A stretch of 64,000 nucleotides of DNA. It comes from Silurus meridionalis (lineage: Eukaryota > Chordata > Actinopteri > Siluriformes > Siluridae). This document shows positions 35,771 through 46,700 of this stretch, one piece after another (the first letter of the stretch is position 1; each line of letters starts with the position of its first letter). The DNA is taken from the NCBI RefSeq assembly GCF_014805685.1, contig NC_060892.1:4615490-4679489 (forward strand), given 5' to 3'. The notes under the pieces are model-generated. The model saw only the letters and a program-made list of their open reading frames with translations, ran no database searches and was not told the DNA's origin. The position numbers were made by a program, and so were the translations under genes.

Positions 35771-36384
35771 GACTTACTGTCTTGGAAAGATTCTGCACAT
35801 CTTTGGTCATTAAACTCGGTTCATTAAATCAGAAAAATTCATGGCAGCATTGGAGGGCTTTTTAAAGCTTTAAAGCACCTTGCTGTGCTTGAGATGTTAA
35901 AAAAACAGAGGCTTTATTACGTCATTAATTTCTTCCAGAAGTGGAATCTCTTTGAAGATGTTTAGCAGCTTGCCTCAAGGGGAAAAAGCAGAGACCCTTA
36001 TAAGGATGTGCTCGAGTGTAAAGGAGACCATACATTGCCTATATGCAACGTTAGAGATTTGCGCAGCAAGTTAGGAGGCCGTTTTGCATTCATGCATGAA
36101 GCAACAAAATGGCAAAAACATCTGCTGTAAACTTCTCAAAACCTCAGTTTGGATGGCTGCCATGTGATCGGTAGTGAACTACAGCTGTTTTTTACATCAG
36201 TATTATGAATGACATTCTATTCTTGTACTTCTTGTGTTAAATCTAAACCATGGGAATGTCATCTAGATATGCTCTTCAGGGAATATTAAGAATTCGGTCT
36301 CTGTTAAAATAATTCCAAAAGTTCAAAGGGTTGAGCTTCTGCAGGTTGCTTGAGTTCTTCCTCTCTACATGTTGACAAACCATG
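35771..36384. other. Intergenic, unique sequence
   Basis: No gene. 35790-36160 is of higher complexity than the surroundings (ttattacgtcattaatttct, tttgcattcatgcatgaagc) and may be regulatory. Confidence 0.35.
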
Positions 36385-36740
36385 TTTTTATGGAGCTCAA
36401 TTCATGCACCTCTAACTGACATGCTGGAACTTGCTTTGGCTTCTTATGTGAAGTGGAAGGAGAATTGGAAAACTATAACTTGCAAAGACAATTGAATTGG
36501 GGGACATGATAACTCAGTGTTAAAATATTAGACCTTTGATTGATAACTTTAAATCCCAGCACCACCAAGTTGGGTCCTTGGACAAGGCCCTTAACCCCTT
36601 AAGTGCTCAGTTGTATAATAAAAAATATGATTGTAAGCTTCTGCAAAATGCCATAAATGTAATTGTCTACTTTTAAGTTTGGGGCAAAAGTCACTCACAT
36701 ATGGGTGTCATGGTCAGGTGTGCACATATAGAGTATTTGG
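36385..36740. mobile_element. Tc1-like MITE fragments split by a SINE
   Basis: tttatggagctcaattcatg and catgctggaacttgctttgg lie before, and atgggtgtcatggtcaggtg after, a tRNA-derived SINE at 36503-36663 (gataactcagtgttaaaata, caccaagttgggtccttgga). Confidence 0.5.
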
Positions 36741-36880
36741 TATATGCAAATATTTACACAACTACACAAATAAGCCAAATTTTGCCACAGAGCTGTAAAA
36801 TTGTGACATTTTGCAGTTATTTTTGAACACAACTGATTTAGGTTTATAGTAATTCTATTAGATTAAATATTTTTTAACAT

Positions 36881-36923
36881 AATAATAATAATAATAATAA
36901 TAATAATTATTATTATTATTATA

Positions 36924-36956
<33 letters not shown>

Positions 36957-36963
36957 ATAATAA
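36881..36963. repeat. (AAT)n/(ATT)n inverted microsatellite
   Basis: A run of aat/ata repeats switches to tat/att repeats and back over about 83 bases, giving self-complementary arms. Confidence 0.9.
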
Positions 36964-37007
36964 TTTTTTAAAATACATATAATAATGATACATTTCTTTT
37001 TCTTATT

Positions 37008-37788
37008 CTTCTTTCAGCTGCTTAGGGTTCGCCACAGCAGATCATTCTTCTCCATATCACTCTGTCCTCTACATCTGCCTCTTTTCAATCAACTACCTGC
37101 ATGTCTTCCCTCACCACATCCATAAACCTCCTCCTTGGCCTTCCTCTTCCTCAAAATGTCCTACATACGCTGTCCCTCTGATTACCTTGTTTCTAATCCT
37201 GTCCATCGTCATCACTCCCAATGAAAATCTCAACATCTTCAGCTCTGCTACCTCCAGCTCCACCTCCTGTCTTTTACTTAATGCCACTGTCTCTAATCCA
37301 TACAACATCACAGGTCTCACCACAATCTTCTAAACTCCCTTTCATTCTTGCAGATACTCTTGTATCACAAATCACTCCTGCTATCACTCTTCTCCACCCA
37401 CTCCACCCTGCCTGCACTCTTTTCTTCACTTCTCTAACACACTCTTCATTACTTTACACTTTTGACCCCAAGTACCTGAACTCCTCCACCTTCTCCACCT
37501 CTTCTCCCTGCACACACATGTACTCTGTCTTTCTCCTACTGACTTTCATTCCCCTTCTCTCCAGGGCGTACCTCCACCTCGCCAGGCTCTTTTCAACCTG
37601 CTCCCTGAACCAGTCTGACCAGTTCTGACTGCACACTTCACTGCTGTCACACTGTCCTTATACATGTCCTTTACCACCCTCACATACTTCTCTGACACAC
37701 CTGACTTCATCATACAATACCACAGCTCCTCTCTCGGCTCCCTGTCGTTTGCTTTCTCTAAATTTATTCATTTTAGGCATTAAGCTGG
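37008..37788 (-). pseudogene. RTE-type LINE, 3' half
   Basis: The - strand reads FDKAN-like codons near 37760, DWFREQVEKSLARWRYALER, SRRKTEYMCVQGEEVEKVEE and RYLGSKV, a 'VRPVMLYGLETVALSKRQEV' block, LKMLRFSLGVMTMDRIRNKV, then the tail complementary to gcttagggttcgccacagca. Stops and frameshifts are present. Confidence 0.8.
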
Positions 37789-38935
37789 TTTAAATCCTAC
37801 CAGTCTAATCGTTACAATTTTTAAGATTTAAATGGAGAACTATCCAAGTTAATCCAAGTTAAATATGGGGTACCACAAGGTTCAGTTCTAGGACCCCTGC
37901 ATTTTACAATAAACATTTCCTTGAAAAGTATAATTAGAAGGCATGGGATTAGTTTTCACTTGATAATACCCAGCTATAAATCTTATCAAAACCAGACAAA
38001 ACATCTCAATTGACCAGATTAACTGAGTGTGTTAAAGAATTAAAAGATTGTATGACTCATAACTTTCTATCGTTAATTTCTGATAATACCAGTACACAGA
38101 AGCTCCAGCTTCAACTTGCATTTAGAAGGATGTACTATAACTACTAGTTCAACAAGCTAAGAAACATGTTGTGTATATCTGATGCAGAGAAGCTTGTCCA
38201 TGCATTCATGACCTCCAGACTGGACAACTGTAATGCATTACTAGTTGGTTGTCCTGCATCTTTAATAAACAAGCTACAGTTTGTCCAGAATGAAGCAGCC
38301 AGAATTCTCACAAGGTCGAGAAAATATGACCATATAACCCCAATCTTATCATCCCTACACTGGCTACCTGTTAAGTTTCCAATCAACTACAAACTATTGC
38401 TATTTACCTACAAGGCCCTAAATGGGAATTTGGAAGCCTTTGGAATCATTTAGAAGCCATTTTATGTAGAGTTTGGACATTGGACCTCTACAAATGTTTA
38501 AAGGTTCTGGCATGGAAGAGTTGGTGTTGGATCTATGATGATCTTAAATGTTGAGCTATTTTATGAATTGATCAGTAGCTCCTGGTTCCACAAAGTCAAC
38601 TGGCTATATAAGACTGTAGAAAGATCATTACTCATAATCACACACTCCAGCACTTATGGTAGTTCTCACTCCCTGTTGTTTTGTATTGTTTTAAGATTCA
38701 TAATAACACCATTTATATCACACAAATGATGATGGGTTTCCATTGTGAGTCTGGTTCCTCATGAAGGTTTCTTCCCAATTCATCTAGGGAGTTTTCCCTT
38801 GCCACCGTCGGCCCAGGCTGCTCATCAGGGATAAATACACATAATTCACTTTAAGTCACTTTAAGTTCTGTAAAGCTGCTTTGAGACAATGTCCACTGTG
38901 AAAAGTGCTATAGAAATAAACTTGAAATTGAACGT
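37789..38935 (+). pseudogene. L2-type LINE reverse transcriptase remnant (copy 1)
   Basis: ggggtaccacaaggttcagt ([10 protein letters not shown]) is followed by the decayed YADD region and by [40 protein letters not shown] and [20 protein letters not shown]. The 3' UTR (aagctgctttgagacaatgt, gtgctatagaaataaacttg) matches the ends at 61600 and 43975. Several stops. Confidence 0.8.
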
Positions 38936-39102
38936 ACACGTTAATCTAATAATGAAACATATAAAAGTTAAAAGTTCTGTGTCCTTCTGTCCCTATGAGT
39001 ACTTTCAAAGTAGACTTTATTAGAACACAAGTCCTGTTTTTTGCATTGTCAGATTTGTGAAACTAGCGGTATTTGCAGAGTACAGATGACAAAAACAAAA
39101 AC

Positions 39103-39107
<5 letters not shown>

Positions 39108-39157
<50 letters not shown>
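39108..39157 (+). repeat. (TA)n microsatellite
   Basis: About 48 bases of alternating TA. Confidence 0.95.
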
Positions 39158-39160
<3 letters not shown>

Positions 39161-39209
39161 ACTATCATCATCATAAGATAAAAAAATTGAACTCTACGTA
39201 GCATCGTAA

Positions 39210-39765
39210 CTTCTTCTTCTTCCGGCTTCTCCTATTAGGGGTCGCCACAGCAAATCATCCTTCTCCATACCCCCTGTCTTCTAAATCTGCCTTATTCAAC
39301 CCAACTACCTGCATGTCTTCCCTCACCACATCCATAAACCTCCTCCTTGGCCTTCCTCTTGTCTTCCTTCCTGACAGCTCCATCCTCAGCATTCTACTAC
39401 CGAAATACCCCAAATCCCTCCTCTGCACATGTCCAAACCATCTCAATCTCGCCTTTCTCACCATGTCTCCAAAACGTCCTACATGCTCTGTCCCTCTAAT
39501 AAATTTATTTCTAATCTAGTCCATCGTCGTCACTCCGAACGAAAACCTCAATATCTTCAGTTCTGCTACCTCCAGCTCCACCTCCTGTCTTTTACTCAAT
39601 GCCACTGTCTCTAAACCATACAACATCTCAGGTCTCACCACAGTCCTACAAACTTTCCCTTTCACTCTTGCAGATACTCTTCTATCACAAATCACTCCTG
39701 CTATCAATTTTCTCCACCCACTCCACCCTGCCTGCACTCTTTTCTTCGCTTATCTAGCAAACAAT
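39210..39765 (-). pseudogene. RTE-type LINE, 3' end
   Basis: The - strand reads AGWSGWRKLIAGVICDRRVS, 'VRPEMLYGLETVALSKRQEV', LKILRFSFGVTTMD, then VRKARLRWFGHVQRRDLGYF and RPRRRFMDVVREDMQVVGLN, followed by the shared tail at 39210-39260. One frame break. Confidence 0.85.
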
Positions 39766-41874
39766 GCGTTTAAATATTTGCGGTTACTGTCCCTTTTGGC
39801 CTTCCACACAGCCCTGATGCGAGACGCCCGAATTGGGACGCGATAAACACTTTAAATAGAGGATGAGGGCAAAGCAAACCGCCGATCTTAACGCTCTCCA
39901 GAGGCAGGAACATCTATAAGGTAATAATGATCCTCATTTCCTTTCATTTCATAGCATTTGGATATTTACTGATGCAAAACCCTAATAGATGAAGGTTTTT
40001 TCTGTTGGAATGAATAGGATTTTTTCCAGTTCAACTTTTGGTCCAGAAAAAAGTAGTATTTTATTGGAGTATTTTTTGTTGTTGTTTTTGTTGTTGTTTT
40101 TTTAGCACAAAATAACTAAAATAGGCTCGTTGCATGTATTTAAAAAAATAAGCATTATTATAAGGAAATTGTCTATGCAAAGTGAAAAGTATGTCTGTCA
40201 TCTAAAAGGTGAAAAACTGATGAAATCACATAAAAACAAAAACAATATTTACATTTCAATCCTAAAACCTAAAAAAATGTTCAATTTTATTACTTTCAGT
40301 TTTGAGTTTTTCTTTTTAACAGTGTGTGCAGGTAGTTAAAGGGCCAGTACATAGAATAGGAAAGGAAAAGTTCACCCTGAAGCACATTATTTATGTTTGT
40401 ATGAAGATTTCCAGTGATCCTGACACTATTTTGGTGGTTGATTGTATTTATGTTAATTATTTTTAGGGGTCCAAACACCAATTTAGACTGAATTGTCATC
40501 ATTAAAAGCTGTATGGTCCATGTAGGTTGCATTTATTTGTTTGTTTGTTTCTTTTATTCACAATTGAAAAATTGATGCGTTCGTTCCTTTTTTTATTATT
40601 TTAATTTGTATATTCCAATATATTCTTATTAATTCCCATATATTCTCGTTAGAAATTCCATTTTTCGACCTTGTTCTGTAGTCAACTGCACAAATTTGAA
40701 ATACTATAACACAAACTAGAACGTCGTATTCTGAGATTGCAGACAATCTAGTAAAACATGGCGTGGATTATGTGCTGATGGTTGATCAGTTATTTTGCAT
40801 CCGGGTTGTTCAGGATTCCTCAAGCACCCTTGAGTTAGAGTTTGGGTGTCATTTTGACAAAGTGCAGTTACTGTGGTGTTTGAAACAATCTTAAAAAATA
40901 TGGGATTAAGGTCAGGGTTCTGTTATAGCTGCTAAAAGTAAGATCAAGAGCTTCATTCTTTCCTCAACATTTTCTGAGACAATGTTCAACATAGAATTAA
41001 TGAGGAATCCACCATAAAAAAAATGCAGTGCTGAATTATGGTCATGATGCTTCATCTGTCATCTGTTTGATGGATTGGATCTTTTATCTAAATGAGTATT
41101 TGGTTCGAATAAATAAAATAATGTTTCCAACATGACCACCATTTACTTATTTGGCTTATTGTTGCAGGTCTGTTTTTTCGAACATGTTGTTTTGACAAAA
41201 AGATCCATCATTTAAAAGGGCTGCCTGGTGCCAAGAGCAAACAGAAATAGGCTCTCGATCTTGTGGTCAGAGTTAACCAAAAAAGGGGAAGAAACCTTAA
41301 AAACATTTAATTGGAAGTAAACATTACGCATGATGAAGGCATTCCAAATGCTTGGGTCACTCCACTAATATTTGAAATAATTGGGATTTTCCTCAAACTC
41401 CCCCACGTGTGATCCGTTAGTCTTTACATTTTTTGGACTGTGACCTTAGTATTTCTACTGTGATACTAAAGTTACTATCAAGTACTAGTGTGTGCATTAC
41501 ATTTTTTTTTTTATTGCAGCAAATCAAAAACGCCTTTAGTTTTTTAGTTTTAACAACCACAGATATATTTAAACAGGAAGGAGATGATGCTTCGAATGAT
41601 CTATAAGTGTTTGTATAAGTGAACATGTTGAAATGTGAAATGTAACTTGGATGGGCTTCTTGCACTGAAGGCTGGGGTGCACTGAAGGCTTCCATTTTAA
41701 AATTAAACAAGTCTTACATCTCCATTAGCACTGTTTAAATTTAACAGTAAACCAAGACAGCAGTGTTCATTTCTAATCATTTTATTTAATTTAATTTTTT
41801 TAAACCAGTCTGATGCCTTTCTCCAGCTTATAAAAAGGAGCTTTGTAAGGATTTTTACTTATCAAGCCAAGAGA
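39766..41874. other. Intergenic upstream of tbxa2r, no recognised gene
   Basis: A/T-rich, largely unique. Upstream non-coding exons of tbxa2r may be in this stretch, but none can be identified. Confidence 0.4.
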
Positions 41875-42120
41875 GTCAAGAGGCTTTTTATTGTCATTTC
41901 TACTATACACAGTGGTACACAGTACACAGTAAAAACGAGACGACGTTCCTCCGGAACCCTGGTGCTACACTAGACAACAACATAGAGCTACAACACAACA
42001 CACAAGCTACATAAAGTGCATCGAGTGCAACCTAGTGCAAACAGTGCAGACGAAAAACAGTACAGACAGACAGTTCAGACAGACAACACAAGACAAGACA
42101 CAAAACCCAAGACAGCGCCG
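41875..42120 (-). repeat. Dispersed repeat, left arm of an inverted pair around the tbxa2r main exon
   Basis: ctttttattgtcatttctac, tggtacacagtacacagtaa and cctccggaaccctggtgcta are the reverse complement of 45900-46130 with few differences. The element end is the ttgact-type tail. Confidence 0.75.
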
Positions 42121-42299
42121 ACCAGTAAACCTACTGTATACTTTGATTATACAGTACTGTGCGAGAACTGTAAAAACTATACCCGGGAGTGAATATAAAC
42201 AGACATAATGCAGTGCAAAAAACAGCAGCAGTCAACAGGTGCAAAAGACAGCATGTAAACAATGTATATATACTGAACTCTATAACAGTCGTGTGGCCG

Positions 42300-42720
42300 A
42301 TTAGACTCTGGTAGCAATGCATCTCACCGATCGGGTCGAGCGTGTGCTCTGTTTTTAACTTGTTTTGATTGGCGTTTGGTGATAATGATAATTTTAATAG
42401 ATATCAATCAGTGTTTGACTTTGACTCAGTGTTTGAGTGTTTATTTTCCTTCTATTAAAAGATTGGTGTGCTGAGAGTAAGAGTCTTATCACTGAGTTTA
42501 TTTAGGCAAATAGTTTTGTGAGAAAAATGATAATAGGAGCATTATGGCTGTAATAAACCATAGTACTTTGGATACTTAAGTACATTTGAAGGCAAATATT
42601 TTTGTACTTTTACTTAAGTGAAAGTTTAAAGGAGCACTTTTACTTTTATTGGAGTAATATTTGACCTAATGTATCTTTACTTTAACTCAAGTAAATGGTT
42701 CGTCCCGCCACTGCTGAAAT
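42300..42720. mobile_element. hAT-like non-autonomous remnant just upstream of tbxa2r
   Basis: gtgtgctctgtttttaactt, agtactttggatacttaagt and actttaactcaagtaaatgg match 1850-2590. It ends about 150 bases before the tbxa2r exon. Confidence 0.5.
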
Positions 42721-42873
42721 TTTATTCTGATATAGTGTTAAACTGAAGTGATGCATTGTATTGTTTCCACATAATTTACTGATGTTATGAAGTGGCCACT
42801 GAATGCATATGGAATTGTTCAGGTCATATGTATGAGCACTTTTTTTTTATTATTATGTGTTTTGATTTGGCAG

Positions 42874-43766
42874 ATCTTAAGTGAGGCCCAGAGGATGACC
42901 CGGTTACCTGAGCGAAAGGACTAACTTAAAGAGGAATTGTATAAAGCAAGCGTGCCATCATGATGCCAGTTACCTCAAACAACACAAACAGAGAGGCTTC
43001 AAATCCCCCTTTCTGCTTTTCAAATAACATATCGCTCATAACTAACGACCCCGTCGCCTCAATCTACTTTCCAAGCGTGTTCTGTGTGCTGGGCCTCACT
43101 TCCAATTTAATCGCCTTCGTGGTGCTGATCAAAGCCTTCCGGCGGACTCACAGCCGTTCTCGTTCATCCTTTCTTCTCTTTCTGTGTGGACTGGTGGTGA
43201 CTGACTTCATGGGTCTGCTGGTCACTGGAGTCATCGTGATCTCTACTCGCATAATAGACATCGGCTGGCAGGGCCTGGATCCCCACTGTCACCTCTGCAA
43301 CTTCATGGGAATGTCTATGGTATTTTATGGACTGTGCCCTCTCCTTTTGGGTGCCACAATGGCGGTGGAGAGATTTATAGGTATCACTCGGCCTTTTACC
43401 CGCTCTACCAATAAGTCAAATAGCCGAGTGTACACCACGGTGGCCAGCGTGTGGATGACGGCCGGGGTCATCGGCCTGTTACCTTTTATTGGTTTGGGCA
43501 GGTACCATCTCCAGACCCCAGGTTCATGGTGCTTCCTAAACATCAGCTCTGAGCCACTGGATATGGCCTTTTGCCTGGTGTTCTCACTGGTCGGATTGAC
43601 ATGTCTGGCTGTGTCCTTCATCCTGAACACAGTGAGCGTGGTCACCTTGCTGCGGGTCTGCTGTGGGCAGAACTCACACCAACGCCGGAGAGACAACGAG
43701 ATAGAGATGATGGTGCAGCTCATCTTAATCATGGTCATTGCATCCATCTGCTGGTATCCACTGCTG
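42874..43766 (+). CDS. tbxa2r: tbxa2r exon with 5' UTR and TM1-TM6 (CDS starts 42960)
   Basis: A likely acceptor (ttgatttggcag) ends at 42873, giving an 86-nt untranslated leader before ATG at 42960. A second ATG follows immediately, so the start is ambiguous by one codon. The residues include TM1 around [19 protein letters not shown] (35-53), TM2 with [15 protein letters not shown]3 with [30 protein letters not shown] at the cytoplasmic end of TM3, and TM6 ending ASICWYPLL. The donor is CTG|gtaggt. Reading past the donor gives only eight more residues before a stop, so splicing is required for a TM7. Confidence 0.9.
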
Positions 43767-46700
43767 GTAGGTGTTTCTTGTCTTGGTGTGTGAAACAGTT
43801 TTACTTGTTGTGCACAAGAACTAAAACTGAATGGACATTCAGTGCCACCCAGATCAGGGTTCCTTTTTGAGTCTGGTTCCTCTCATTGGTTCATGTAGCC
43901 ATTTCGGTGAGTTTTTGCTTGTCACAATTATAATTAACAAACTTATACATTCTGTTATAACCTCTGTGTGAAGCTGCTTTGAGACATTGTCCATTGTCAA
44001 AAATGCCATACAAATAAAAAATTAATTGACTAGAAAGTCCCTGGTGTGGGACAAGAAATTTTTTCCTTCTACGCAAATAGCTTCAGAAGAATGTCCCTTG
44101 GGAAATCAGAGGAATCCTGCCTTAAAAAAAATGTACAGTAATAAGTAACTAGTAAGGCCCTGGTTTGTCTCGAGTAAAATTTGGAATCTAAAAAGCACCA
44201 TATCATAGTTCAGTAAAAATAAAGCAGAATTTATACATTTTTATACTTTGTTTGAACATTAGCTATTCCCGAAAATTCTGTAAATTCAAGAAAATTTTAT
44301 TTTTAAAATATATGTGGATAATTTATGGACTATGCTTTTTAATTTGAATTGCTTATCTTCAAATAAATTTACAACATTTGGCAGATGATTTTAGAAATGC
44401 CTTGTAGACTGTATAACAAACACATGCTCATGCTAGTTCACAAGGTCAGGGATTAAGAGTAGCATTGTCATTTTTGTGGAAACCTTTTGGGCAAAACAGA
44501 CATTGCATTTTATTCATATTATTTAAAGATTCTGAAAATAATAAAGACATATAAAACTATATTTCTAAATTCTTCCATATTAAAGAAAAACTGAGAGAAA
44601 ATTTTATTTACACACAACTTTAGCACCAGATTGATAAATGTGCCCAATTTCTTTTTACGATTGTGAGAAAGGTCATTCAAGGTTAGTTTCATTAATTTTT
44701 CCACTGAAGCTAAAATAATTTCTTTTATGTAAACAATCATTGGTCACCCAAGAGTTGTAACACCATGGTTCTGAGAATGGGGGAAGTCAACAAGAGCATT
44801 TCAGGCTGGGAGTGATTTTACATTCTCTTCTTTATCAATGAGCTCATGCATGTGGAAGTGTCTCGATAGCGCTGCTTCCTCTTAGTTTTTCGTGCCACGT
44901 TAAATAATTGAGGTGAACCAGCATTACATGCTCTCTTTCTTCTTGTTTAGTTAATATTCTGTATCATTTTCAATGGACTAATAATCTGTGGTAATTAATA
45001 GATTAATGCTTGTGTGCCAAATAATTCAAATTGATTCATCAGTTAATTAAAGCACTTTCAAGGAATATATAGGGGTTTGTCTTGAAGTCATTTTCTGTTA
45101 AGTACCAAATCCATTAAATTCAGTTAGCTCTAGCAGTATGCCTATAAATCCTTAATGTCAAATCAGCATCATGATATTATCATACTTTAGAAGGTGGGAT
45201 TTTGAAAAGGATGCAGACTTGAACCAAATGTCACTTGATCTCCAAGATGGACACTTTATAATGTTACAGTAATCAGCTACACTCTTAAAAATCATACATG
45301 TCAAGGTGTATGGTTCTGTGAAGAAACTTTACAGAATAGAACAGGCATGGAAGCTTTCCACTGCACAAAATGTTTTTGTATAGCAGAAAAACAATAGCAT
45401 TCCTCACACTCAATAATCTCAAAGGCAAATTGTGTATACAGTGTGTATATAGTGGATGTAAAGGTACACGTGTTGTATCTAGAGTTAGCATAGTATCACT
45501 GTGGCATCTCAAGCTGAAGCTGAAACAAGTAGAACAATGAAGTAGAACACACACACGCACACACACATGCACACACACATCTATATTACCCAAATTGGAT
45601 CTAACAAATGTAAACAATTAAATAAAACTTTTTTATTTATTTAATTTTATTTAGTCAATTTCAATTGTGCCAATTTAATCGATTACTCAATGTAATCAAT
45701 ATAATAAAAATTAATTTGATGTATTCCATTTTATATAGATAACATTATTTTATATACTATTTAATATTTATGATTTATGATCACAAATTTTTATAATAAT
45801 AAACTGCGTTAATAAAAAATGACAAGCAAGTTTTGCTAACATAACATGGCGTATGTGTGTATGAATATGTGTGTGTCTGTGTGTGCGCTGTCTTGTGTTA
45901 TTTGTATTGTCCCACACTGTCTTGTGTTGCCTGTCTGTCTGTACTGTTTGTCTGTCCTTTCTGTCTGTACAATTTTTCGTCTGCATTGTTTGCACTAGGT
46001 TGCACTCGATGCATTTTATGTAGCTCTATATTGATCAGTGTAGCACCAGGGTTCTGGAGGAACGTTGTCTCGTTTTTACTGTGTACTGTGTACCACTGTG
46101 TATAGTAGAAATGACAATAAAAGCCTCTTGACTTGACTTGACTTGACATATCCGTATATCCATATACCTAAATTAAACCAAAAACGGGACCGTACGTACT
46201 GTACTGTGAATTTTGTGCTCCGTTATACCCATAAGGTGAGAGTGAAATATTTTTGAAGTATTTTTCAGTTAATTTTATATTAAATTTATGGAATAAAATA
46301 TATCTTTTTACAATATTATTTAGATTATTCTGGCCCAAATGTTGTGTGTTTATCTTTTCGCACACAATACAAGGATATTTCACATAAATCAACATAATGT
46401 TGATGGCTTTAAATGATGTTTGGGATGTTTCTGGCTTTGCACTAGCACACATTTCACAGGAAATGCACTGTGCTCTGGAAGAGCAGAGACATAACCATGT
46501 TTGTGCTGATAAGCTGATTCTGGAAGAATCATCTCCGGTGGTGAACTGCACAGGAAATTGTTTCTCGTAATGTCTGTAACGTCTGCAATGCCACTTTAAG
46601 TCTGTAATGAAATCATTATGTTTAAACAATTCTCTTTATAAACTGTATGAAAAAAAAGTTTGTGGACACCTGGCCATAAGATATACATATACAGTGTGGG

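Noticed and set aside
37221..37628. 135-codon + strand ORF of Ser/Thr/Leu/Pro
   Set aside because: Antisense reading of the RTE reverse transcriptase remnant.
43325..43747. 140-codon - strand ORF opposite tbxa2r
   Set aside because: Shadow of the strongly supported receptor exon on the + strand.
42960..43793. A single-exon six-TM receptor ending VGVSCLGV
   Set aside because: The last eight residues read through a good donor (CTG|gtaggt), and human-like continuation is found in a downstream exon.
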